A stretch of 5,233 nucleotides of DNA from Comamonadaceae bacterium. Lineage in GTDB: Bacteria; Pseudomonadota; Gammaproteobacteria; Burkholderiales; Burkholderiaceae. The stretch spans positions 1 to 5,233 of the forward strand of contig CANGSD010000120.1 of the NCBI GenBank assembly GCA_947455875.1, given 5' to 3'. A model generated the notes under the pieces. It worked only from the letters and a program-made list of their open reading frames with translations. It made no database searches and was not told where the DNA came from. The position numbers were made by a program, and so were the translations under genes. Below, one piece after another: positions 1 through 5,233 of this stretch (within the stretch, counting starts at the first letter, position 1; each line of letters begins with the position of its first letter).

Positions 1-632
1 AAAGCCAACTCTTCGCCATGCTGGCCCACGAAATGAAAACGCCACTGGCCACCATGCGAATGTGGATGGAAGCTGGACCGCTCAAGCCTGAAATGATGGA
101 GCGAGCGATTTTCGATATGAACCAAGTCATTGAACGCTGCGTTCACACCGGGCAACTGGCTGACCGTGGGCTGCAGCCCCTCGTGCAGGCTTTGGACCCA
201 GAGACGATCACCCGTACGTGCATCGAGGTCTGCCGTTCCCCCGAGCGCGTCGACTTCATACCGCGCCCTTCAGACACGCCCCTCCACACGGATGCGCAAA
301 TGCTTTCCATCGCGTTGGGAAACCTGATGGACAACGCCTGCAAATACAGTGCGGCGGGCAGCCGCATCCAGGTCAAGATGGGCTCGGACTGCCGTGCAGA
401 CCAGCCGGGCTGGTACTGGCAGATCATCAACACGCCTGGCAACGCGGGTTTGCCAGAAGCAGACAAACTGTTCGCAAAGTACTACCGAGGCGCGCAAGCG
501 CGCCGGGTGTCTGGCTCCGGGCTGGGCCTGTTTCTGGTCAAGGGGCTGCTGGAGCTGATGCGGGGAAGCGTGGCCTACCGAGAAGAAGCAGGCTGTGCCG
601 TGTTCGAGCTATGGGTCCCTGAATACCCATGA
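1..632 (+). CDS. Sensor histidine kinase, C-terminal part (5' end outside window)
   Basis: This is the catalytic end of a two-component sensor kinase, which autophosphorylates on His and passes the phosphate to a response regulator. The frame is open from base 3 (reading SQLFAM), so the ATG at 18 is internal and the sensor and membrane regions lie upstream. The H-box LAHEMKTPLA has its phospho-acceptor His at 27-29. The Glu and Thr of the HExxT pattern are present, which in the HisKA family fits both kinase and phosphatase activity. The ATP-binding domain follows: N-box NLMDNACKYS (321-350), FAKYYRG (471-491) and the glycine-rich G2 box SGSGLGL (510-530). The usual G1 box with its Asp is not recognisable; that stretch reads IINTPGNAGLP (423-455). 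The gene ends in TGA at 630-632. The response regulator gene downstream is its likely partner. The kinase resembles betaproteobacterial kinases with 7TMR-DISM sensors from memory only, so that subtype is a weak inference. Confidence 0.92.
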   Translation, partial: SQLFAMLAHEMKTPLATMRMWMEAGPLKPEMMERAIFDMNQVIERCVHTGQLADRGLQPLVQALDPETITRTCIEVCRSPERVDFIPRPSDTPLHTDAQMLSIALGNLMDNACKYSAAGSRIQVKMGSDCRADQPGWYWQIINTPGNAGLPEADKLFAKYYRGAQARRVSGSGLGLFLVKGLLELMRGSVAYREEAGCAVFELWVPEYP

Positions 633-718
633 CCACGTTGGAATTGGTTGGGTTTAGGGTGGGCCGCGAGCACAACATTCCTGCTTTCAATTCCTTCCTT
701 CGTTCGCGGACCGCATGA
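629..718 (+). CDS. Possible 29-residue bridging small ORF between kinase and regulator
   Basis: A 29-codon open frame begins with ATG at 629-631 and ends with TGA at 716-718. Its ATG overlaps the kinase stop as ATGA (629-632), and its stop overlaps the regulator start as ATGA (715-718). The three frames are all different. The predicted peptide begins MTTLELVGF and ends FLRSRTA. It is soluble-looking and arginine-rich, with no signal peptide or membrane segment, and I recognise no family. There is no Shine-Dalgarno-like sequence before its ATG, so it would depend on ribosomes finishing the kinase. The regulator start also has only a weak GGA at 708-710, preceded by a pyrimidine-rich tract. One reading is that this frame hands ribosomes from kinase to regulator, with or without a functional peptide. 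The alternative is chance, since 29 codons is short and ATGA is common. Confidence 0.33.
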   Translation: MTTLELVGFRVGREHNIPAFNSFLRSRTA

Positions 719-1413
719 AAGAGTCTCTGCTCAAGATCTTGCTGATCGAAGACAACGACCAACTGAGAGAGGCCACGATGGCTTTTCTCAGCCAGGAAGG
801 GCACGATGTCATGGGCGTGCCCATGGCCGAAGAACTGGCTGACACGACCGGTGGCTTCATTCCAGACGTCTACATCATCGACATCAACCTGCCCGATGAA
901 GATGGTTTGAGCCTGACCCGAAGACTTCGAGTCACTCATCCGCAGGCAGGCATCGTGATCACCACCGCACGGACCCAGATCGGCGACAAGGTGGCTGGGT
1001 ACGAGAGCGGAGCCGACCTTTACCTAACCAAGCCGGTTCACCCCAGAGAGTTGATTGCCAGTGTGGCCGCGTTGGGTAAGCGCACCCGCATGAGGGACAC
1101 AGCCGAGGAGCGCAACTTGGTGCTCCAGCTTTCCCGTCTGCGGCTGGTCGGACCGGCCGGTGACCTTGAAGTGACCCCTGATGAAGCAAAGGTGCTTAGT
1201 GCGCTGGCGCGTGCGCCCGGAAGGAGCCTGGAGCGCTGGCAGATCGCCGAGTTGGTGAGCCCAGACCATGAGCAGACACCGTCCTCCAGCATGATTGAAA
1301 TGCGGATCGCACGCCTGCGCAAAAAACTAGTTGCGGCCGGCGCCTCACAGCCCTGCCTGAAGGCCATGCATAAGGTGGGTTATGTCCTGTGTTGCGCGAT
1401 GACCTTGAAGTAA
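715..1413 (+). CDS. OmpR/PhoB-type response regulator (receiver + winged helix)
   Basis: This is a 232-residue DNA-binding response regulator, a typical length for the OmpR/PhoB family, and it acts as a cytoplasmic transcription factor. The receiver domain covers about residues 6-120. The acidic pocket is E12-D13, the predicted phospho-acceptor is D56 in YIIDINLPDEDG, the switch Thr is T84 in ITTAR, and the conserved Lys is K106 in LTKP. The C-terminal winged helix spans about 133-228. Its recognition-helix region SSSMIEMRIARLRKKL leads into the wing HKVGYVL. ATG at 715 is the first usable start in this frame: an in-frame TAG lies at 655-657, with no ATG, GTG or TTG between. The start has only a weak GGA at 708-710 and overlaps the stop of the small frame at 629-718. 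The kinase gene immediately upstream on the same strand is the likely phosphodonor. The target genes and signal cannot be read from this window. Confidence 0.94.
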   Translation: MKESLLKILLIEDNDQLREATMAFLSQEGHDVMGVPMAEELADTTGGFIPDVYIIDINLPDEDGLSLTRRLRVTHPQAGIVITTARTQIGDKVAGYESGADLYLTKPVHPRELIASVAALGKRTRMRDTAEERNLVLQLSRLRLVGPAGDLEVTPDEAKVLSALARAPGRSLERWQIAELVSPDHEQTPSSSMIEMRIARLRKKLVAAGASQPCLKAMHKVGYVLCCAMTLK

Positions 1414-1470
1414 TAATTATTTAGACCTCATTAAAGACCGCTCACGCCGGGCGAATTAGCGCATTGGGGC
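1414..1470. other. Convergent intergenic gap without clear terminator
   Basis: These 57 bases separate the stop of the response regulator (+) from the stop of hrcA (-). The left end is strikingly AT-rich for this genome. It includes a perfect 10-base palindrome, AATAATTATT (1412-1421), which overlaps the TAA stop. The right end is GC-rich with a compact CGCC-G-GGCG palindrome (1445-1453) whose centre is too tight to fold as a hairpin. A weak CGCT...AGCG pairing (1439-1442 with 1458-1461) is also possible. I see no GC-rich stem followed by a T-run on either strand, so no intrinsic terminator can be supported. Confidence 0.5.
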
Positions 1471-2475
1471 TTACTTGTGGTGGCTCAGCGCGTTGCTCAC
1501 CAGCTTGGAGGTGATGTCCACGATCTGGATCATGCGGTCATACGGCATGCGGGTCGGCCCGATCACGCCCAGGGTGCCCACCACCTGGCCGTCTACTTCG
1601 TAGGGCGCGCTCACCACGGAGAGTTCCTCGAAGGGCACCACCTGGCTCTCGCCCCCGATGTAGATCCGCACGCCCTCGGCCTGGCTGGAAATGTCGAGCA
1701 GGCGCATCAGCTGCGTCTTCTGCTCGAACAGGTCAAAGGCGCGGCGCAGATGCGTCATGTCGCTGGAGAAATCGCTCACGGCCAGCAGATTGCGCTCGCC
1801 AGAAATCACCACTTCGTCTTGCGATTCGCTCAGGGCCTCGGAGGTGACCTGCACCGCCGCCTGCATCAACTGCGCGATCTCGTTGCGCAGCTGTTCGACC
1901 TCGCCCTTGATGCGCTCGCGCACCTGCTCGATGGCCAGGCCCGCGTAGTGGGCGTTGAGGAAATTGGCCGCCTCGACCAACTGCGTCTGCGTGTAGTCGG
2001 ATTCGGTAAAGACCACCCGGTTTTGCACATCGCCCTCGGGCGACACGATGATCACCAAATAGCGCTTTTCAGACAGGCGCAGAAATTCGATGTGCCGAAA
2101 CACCGAAGACCGCCGCGGCGCCATCACCACGCCCACGAAATGCGACAGGTTGGACAGCAGGTTGGCCGCATTGGCGATCACGCGCTGCGGCTGGTCGGGC
2201 GCCAGGCTGGCCGGGGGCAGCTGCTCGCGTTGCGCGGTGAGCATGGTGTCCACGAACAAGCGGTAGCCCCGGGCGGTGGGCACGCGGCCGGCGGAGGTGT
2301 GGGGGCTGGCAATCAGCCCCAATTCCTCCAGGTCGGACATGACATTGCGGATGGTGGCGGGCGACAGCTCCAGGCCCGACGCCCGCGACAGGGTGCGCGA
2401 GCCCACCGGCTGGCCGTCGGCGATATATCGCTCGACCAGGGCTTTCAACAACAACTTGGCACGGTCATCGAGCAT
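1471..2475 (-). CDS. hrcA: Heat-inducible transcription repressor HrcA
   Basis: HrcA represses class I heat-shock genes, typically groESL and sometimes dnaK, by binding the CIRCE inverted repeat. In the known system its folding depends on GroEL, so misfolded protein titrates the chaperonin and relieves repression. The predicted protein has 334 residues, close to the usual length of about 340. The N-terminal winged helix (about 1-72) contains [18 protein letters not shown], the recognition segment [19 protein letters not shown] (residues 35-53) and [12 protein letters not shown] (61-72). The C-terminal GAF-like dimerisation region follows, with [27 protein letters not shown] and, near the end, [21 protein letters not shown]. 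The start [10 protein letters not shown] fits the family as I know it. I see no Shine-Dalgarno sequence before it. The gene runs divergently from nadK across 41 bases. No CIRCE copy is seen here, so autoregulation through CIRCE is not supported and its targets must lie elsewhere. Confidence 0.97.
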   Translation of the reverse strand: MLDDRAKLLLKALVERYIADGQPVGSRTLSRASGLELSPATIRNVMSDLEELGLIASPHTSAGRVPTARGYRLFVDTMLTAQREQLPPASLAPDQPQRVIANAANLLSNLSHFVGVVMAPRRSSVFRHIEFLRLSEKRYLVIIVSPEGDVQNRVVFTESDYTQTQLVEAANFLNAHYAGLAIEQVRERIKGEVEQLRNEIAQLMQAAVQVTSEALSESQDEVVISGERNLLAVSDFSSDMTHLRRAFDLFEQKTQLMRLLDISSQAEGVRIYIGGESQVVPFEELSVVSAPYEVDGQVVGTLGVIGPTRMPYDRMIQIVDITSKLVSNALSHHK

Positions 2476-2481
2476 GGCAGA

Positions 2482-2493
2482 CGGCTTTAGCCG
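2482..2493. repeat. Inverted repeat CGGCT-TT-AGCCG in the hrcA leader
   Basis: Two perfect 5-base arms flank a 2-base centre, 7 bases upstream of the hrcA ATG. In RNA it could fold as a 4-bp stem with a 4-base loop in the hrcA leader, covering the place where a ribosome-binding site would lie. It could instead be a small DNA operator, or chance. It does not match CIRCE. Confidence 0.3.
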
Positions 2494-2504
2494 GATTTTA
2501 ATGA

Positions 2505-2515
2505 TGTAATTTACA
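2505..2515. repeat. Palindrome TGTAA-T-TTACA next to the nadK start
   Basis: This perfect 5-base inverted repeat with a single central base ends one base before the nadK ATG. It overlaps the TGTAAT sequence that could be a -10 box for nadK. The TGT...ACA shape is common among dimeric repressor sites, but I cannot assign it to a known regulator. It is short enough to be chance in AT-rich DNA. Confidence 0.28.
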
Positions 2516-2516
2516 A

Positions 2517-3407
2517 ATGACTTCGCAATTCCGCCACGTCGCGCTGATCGGAAAGTATCCGGCCTCCGGCGCGGCCAGCGGCAGCACCCGTGCAGCCCTG
2601 GAGGATATTGCCCAGTTCCTCTCGGCGCAAGGCTGCGAGGTCTCCATTGAACGCGAAACCGCCTCGCACGCCGACCTGCAAGGCCACGCCACGCTCGATG
2701 CAGCCGGCATTGGCGCCCAGTGCGACCTGGGCCTGGTGGTCGGCGGCGACGGCACCATGCTCGGCATCGGCCGCCAGCTCGCCCCCTACAACATCCCTCT
2801 CGTGGGCATCAACCAAGGGCGCTTGGGTTTCATCACCGACATCGCCCTGGAAGGCTATCGCGCGGTGCTCGCCCCCATGCTGCAAGGCGCCTACGACGAA
2901 GACCGCCGCAGCCTGATGCATGCGCGCGTGATGCGCGATGGCCGCTGCGTCTTTGATGCCCTGGCCATGAACGATGTGGTGGTCAATCGCGGCGCCACCT
3001 CCGGCATGGTCGAACTGCGCGTCGAGGTCGATGGTCACCTGGTGGCCAACCAGCGCGCCGACGGCCTGATCGTGGCCACACCCACCGGCTCCACCGCCTA
3101 CGCGCTCTCGGCGGGCGGCCCGCTGCTGCATCCGTCCAACCCGGGCTGGGTGCTGGTGCCCATTGCGCCGCACACGCTGTCGGTGCGGCCGCTGGTGGTG
3201 AACGACGCCGGCGAGGTCTCCATCGAGCTGGTCGCGGGTCGCGACGCCAGCGCCAATTTCGACATGCAGTCCCTGGCCTCGCTGCTGCACGGCGACCGCA
3301 TCACCGTGCGCCGCTCCGAGCACCAGGTGCGCTTTCTCCACCCCCAGGGCTGGAGCTACTTCGACACCCTGCGCCAGAAGATGCACTGGAACGAGGGAGG
3401 CGTGTGA
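2517..3407 (+). CDS. nadK: NAD kinase (ATP-NAD kinase)
   Basis: NadK phosphorylates NAD to NADP with ATP in the cytoplasm and is the main source of the NADP(H) pool for biosynthesis and oxidative-stress defence. The 296-residue protein is of normal length for the proteobacterial enzyme. It begins [18 protein letters not shown]. The GGDGT motif is at residues 76-80, with the catalytic Asp at 78, followed by [13 protein letters not shown] (97-109) and the ND pair in [10 protein letters not shown] (152-153). The substrate-binding core [20 protein letters not shown] spans 182-201. Next comes [12 protein letters not shown], and the C-terminal [17 protein letters not shown] resembles the E. coli tail. 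ATG 2517 gives the expected N-terminus, yet nothing like a Shine-Dalgarno sequence precedes it. It is the first gene of a probable nadK-recN-rapZ operon, with its stop 7 bases before the recN start. Confidence 0.97.
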   Translation: MTSQFRHVALIGKYPASGAASGSTRAALEDIAQFLSAQGCEVSIERETASHADLQGHATLDAAGIGAQCDLGLVVGGDGTMLGIGRQLAPYNIPLVGINQGRLGFITDIALEGYRAVLAPMLQGAYDEDRRSLMHARVMRDGRCVFDALAMNDVVVNRGATSGMVELRVEVDGHLVANQRADGLIVATPTGSTAYALSAGGPLLHPSNPGWVLVPIAPHTLSVRPLVVNDAGEVSIELVAGRDASANFDMQSLASLLHGDRITVRRSEHQVRFLHPQGWSYFDTLRQKMHWNEGGV

Positions 3408-3414
3408 GAGCGTC

Positions 3415-5070
3415 ATGAGCCTGCGCCGCATTGCCCTGCGCGATTTCGTCATCGTGCGCGAACTCGATCTGGACCTCTGCGCCGGCTTTAGCGTGCTCAC
3501 GGGCGAGACCGGCGCGGGCAAGTCCATCTTGATCGACGCCTTGCAGCTCGCGCTGGGCGCGCGCGCCGATGCGGGCGCCGTGCGAGAGGGCGCAACGCGC
3601 GCCGACATCAGCGCCGAGTTCGACACGCCAGCCCACCTGGGCGCCTGGCTGGACCAAGCCGGCTTCGAGAATGGCGACACCCTGCTCCTGCGACGCAGCA
3701 TCGACGCACAAGGCAAGAGCCGCGCCTGGATCAATGGCGCGCCAGCCACCGCCACGCAGCTGCGCGAGGCCGCCGACCACCTGGTCGACATTCACGGCCA
3801 GCATGCCTGGCAAAGCCTGACCCGGCCCGAGGCCGTGCGCGGTTTGCTCGATGCCTATGCCGGTGCCAGCGCCCAGCGCCTGGCCTCCTTGTGGCAGGTC
3901 TGGCGCGCCGCCCAGAAGGCCCTGGCCGATGCCCGCGCCGCCCAGGACACCCTGCAACGCGAACGCGAGCGCCTGGCCTGGCAGATCGGCGAAGTCGACA
4001 AACTCGCCCCCGGCGCAGACGAATGGGACGACCTGAACGCCAGCCACACCCGCCTGGCCCATGCCCAAAGCCTGATCGACGCCGCGCAAGCGGCTCTCGG
4101 CGCCCTGGAGGGAGAGGATGGCGGTGCCACCTCCTCGCTGGCCCAGGCCCGCAGCGCGCTGCAAGGTCAGGAACATCTGGAGCCCGAGTTCCAGGCCCTG
4201 GCCGAAGTGATCGCTTCTAGCCTGGCGCAGGCCGAAGACGCGGCGCACACGCTGCACACCTACCTGCGCAAGACCGATCTGGACCCCGCCCGCCTGGCCG
4301 AACTCGACGAGCGCATGTCGCTGTGGATGTCGCTGGCGCGCCGCTACAAGCGCACTCCGCAAGAACTGCCCGCCTTGCTCGCCAGCTGGAAGGAAGAACT
4401 CGCGCGCCTGGACAGCGCCGCCGACCTCGACGCCCTGGAGGCCGCCGAACGCAAGGCGCAGCAGGCCTGGCGGACCGAAGCCCGCGCCCTGTCCAAGACC
4501 CGCACCCAGGCCGCCCCCAAGCTGGCCCAGGCCATCACGCAAGCCATGCAGGGCCTGGGGATGCAGGGCGGCCGCTTCGAGGTGACCCTGGAGCCCCTGG
4601 CCGAGCCCGCGCAACACGGCCTGGAGGACGTCGCCTTCCTCGTGGCCGGCCACGCCAGCAGCACGCCGCGGCCCGTCGGCAAGGTGGCCTCGGGGGGCGA
4701 GCTTTCGCGCATCGCGCTGGCGATTGCCGTCACCACCAGCGAACTGGGCGACGCCCAGACGCTGATCTTCGACGAGGTCGACTCCGGCGTCGGCGGCGCC
4801 GTCGCCGAGACGGTGGGCCGCCTCATGAAACAACTGGGTCGTGACCGCCAGGTGCTGGCCGTCACCCACCTGCCCCAAGTGGCGGCCTGTGCCGACCACC
4901 ATTTAGTGGTCGCCAAGCGCGCCGACGCACAAGGCACCAGCAGCCAGGTGGCCCCGGTCAGCGGCGAGCAACGCGTGGCCGAAGTCGCCCGCATGCTGGG
5001 GGGCGAGCGGCTCTCGGGCACCACCCTGGCCCACGCCAAGGAAATGCTCGGCGACGGTGCGGCCCCATGA
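3415..5070 (+). CDS. recN: DNA repair protein RecN
   Basis: RecN is an SMC-like ATPase that acts on chromosomal DNA in RecA-dependent double-strand-break repair and helps hold broken DNA or sister chromatids together. The 551 residues match the usual length (E. coli about 553), so the gene is complete. The N-terminal ATPase half carries Walker A GETGAGKS (residues 30-37) and the family-typical [11 protein letters not shown] (125-135). A long Ala/Gln/Glu/Arg-rich central part (about 155-385) is the expected coiled coil with its hinge. The C-terminal half carries the ABC signature SGGELSR (426-432), Walker [14 protein letters not shown] (449-461) and the switch His in VTHLPQVAA (H485). The start is 7 bases after the nadK stop. 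GAGAG at 3406-3410 is a weak ribosome-binding site, and a stronger GAGGGAGG at 3393-3400 lies rather far upstream. No LexA-type CTGT-N8-ACAG box was seen near the start. Confidence 0.98.
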   Translation: MSLRRIALRDFVIVRELDLDLCAGFSVLTGETGAGKSILIDALQLALGARADAGAVREGATRADISAEFDTPAHLGAWLDQAGFENGDTLLLRRSIDAQGKSRAWINGAPATATQLREAADHLVDIHGQHAWQSLTRPEAVRGLLDAYAGASAQRLASLWQVWRAAQKALADARAAQDTLQRERERLAWQIGEVDKLAPGADEWDDLNASHTRLAHAQSLIDAAQAALGALEGEDGGATSSLAQARSALQGQEHLEPEFQALAEVIASSLAQAEDAAHTLHTYLRKTDLDPARLAELDERMSLWMSLARRYKRTPQELPALLASWKEELARLDSAADLDALEAAERKAQQAWRTEARALSKTRTQAAPKLAQAITQAMQGLGMQGGRFEVTLEPLAEPAQHGLEDVAFLVAGHASSTPRPVGKVASGGELSRIALAIAVTTSELGDAQTLIFDEVDSGVGGAVAETVGRLMKQLGRDRQVLAVTHLPQVAACADHHLVVAKRADAQGTSSQVAPVSGEQRVAEVARMLGGERLSGTTLAHAKEMLGDGAAP

Positions 5071-5233
5071 GCGCCGGCCTCGAGCTGGTCCTGATCACCG
5101 GCATGTCCGGCTCGGGCAAGTCGGTGGCACTGCACGCCCTTGAAGACGCGGGCTATTACTGCGTCGACAACCTGCCACCCGAGTTATTGATACCCTTCGT
5201 CAAACTCGAAGAAAAGCAAAAAGAACAACGTCT
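5067..5233 (+). CDS. rapZ: RNase adapter protein RapZ (P-loop), N-terminal part
   Basis: The first 55 codons of a RapZ (YvcJ/YhbJ) family gene are present, and the rest lies beyond the window. The Walker A motif GMSGSGKS is at residues 12-19, followed by [20 protein letters not shown] (20-39). This run (VAL-ALED-G-YCVDNLP) is diagnostic for the family. In E. coli, RapZ binds the small RNA GlmZ and delivers it to RNase E, controlling glucosamine-6-phosphate synthase and thereby cell-envelope precursor supply. Whether that role holds in this organism is not shown here. The ATG overlaps the recN stop as ATGA (5067-5070), and no separate ribosome-binding site is obvious, so translation is probably coupled to recN. 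The last codons visible encode a highly charged stretch, [10 protein letters not shown], that is A-rich compared with the surrounding DNA. Confidence 0.95.
   Translation, partial: MSAGLELVLITGMSGSGKSVALHALEDAGYYCVDNLPPELLIPFVKLEEKQKEQR

Larger units (their letters stand above)
2476..2516. promoter_or_regulatory. Short divergent hrcA/nadK intergenic region
   Basis: All transcription and translation signals between the two divergent genes must fit into these 41 bases or extend into the coding regions. The stretch is much more AT-rich than the flanking genes. It holds two short inverted repeats (2482-2493 and 2505-2515). On the + strand TGTAAT (2505-2510) resembles a -10 box for nadK, with no good -35 at 16-18 bases upstream. 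On the - strand TTGTAA (complement of 2511-2516) resembles a -35 box for hrcA, with no convincing -10 at the expected distance. I see no sigma-32-like promoter and no CIRCE. Promoter function is inferred from the divergent layout, and exact elements are uncertain. Confidence 0.5.

Noticed and set aside
18..20. ATG at 18 as the start of the kinase gene.
   Set aside because: It lies inside the H-box region, and the frame is open to the window edge, so it is an internal Met of a longer gene.
640..694. Inverted repeat GGAATTG (640-646) / CAATTCC (688-694) in the kinase-regulator spacer.
   Set aside because: A 7-base match across a 41-base loop is expected by chance fairly often and has no supporting T-run or compact structure. 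It could matter only if shown to be conserved.
538..939. Open frame on the - strand across the kinase-regulator junction (133 codons).
   Set aside because: It overlaps two clear genes on the other strand and has no recognisable motif or start signal.
1439..1461. Possible terminator hairpin between the response regulator and hrcA.
   Set aside because: Only a 4-bp pairing with a long loop could be drawn, with no following T-run on either strand.
1477..2490. Long open frame on the + strand exactly opposite hrcA (337 codons).
   Set aside because: It is the antisense shadow of a well-recognised gene in GC-rich DNA. The translation is His/Gly/Gln/Arg-rich and low in recognisable motifs.
2476..2516. 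CIRCE operator for HrcA autoregulation.
   Set aside because: Neither TTAGCACTC nor GAGTGCTAA half-sites are present here or noticed elsewhere in the window.
2511..4902. Two long open frames on the - strand opposite nadK and recN (426 and 533 codons).
   Set aside because: Antisense of highly conserved coding sequence. Their Gly/Ala/Gln/His-rich composition follows from the codon bias of nadK and recN, and no domain is visible.

Overview
The window carries five and a half conserved or recognisable genes and looks like the chromosome of a GC-rich betaproteobacterium. I infer the order Burkholderiales, probably Comamonadaceae or a close relative. The basis is the recalled character of the HrcA, NadK and RapZ proteins and the gene order hrcA / nadK-recN-rapZ; no search was run.

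Left part (1-1413, + strand): the 3' end of a sensor histidine kinase gene (its sensor region lies outside the window), followed by an OmpR-type response regulator gene. The 82 bases between them are not empty in reading-frame terms. A 29-codon open frame starts at 629 in an ATGA overlap with the kinase stop and ends at 718 in an ATGA overlap with the regulator start. This is the most unusual thing in the window. It could be a translational-coupling bridge or a tiny protein, or it could be chance. The two-component genes are visibly less GC-rich than nadK and recN.

Middle (1414-2516): a 57-base convergent gap with no clear terminator, then hrcA (heat-shock repressor) on the - strand. hrcA is separated from nadK by only 41 bases of divergent intergenic DNA. 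That spacer has two short inverted repeats and no visible ribosome-binding site for either gene. No CIRCE operator was seen in the window.

Right part (2517-5233, + strand): nadK (NAD kinase), recN (SMC-like DNA repair ATPase) and the first 55 codons of rapZ (P-loop RNase adapter). nadK and recN are 7 bases apart, and recN and rapZ overlap by ATGA, so the three very likely form one operon. The cluster joins NADP supply, double-strand-break repair and an RNA-decay adapter. A heat-shock gene divergent from nadK-recN parallels E. coli, where grpE sits opposite nadK-recN.

Overall this is mostly an ordinary housekeeping region. I see no mobile element, CRISPR array, tRNA or rRNA. The long open frames antisense to hrcA, nadK and recN look like GC-rich shadows.
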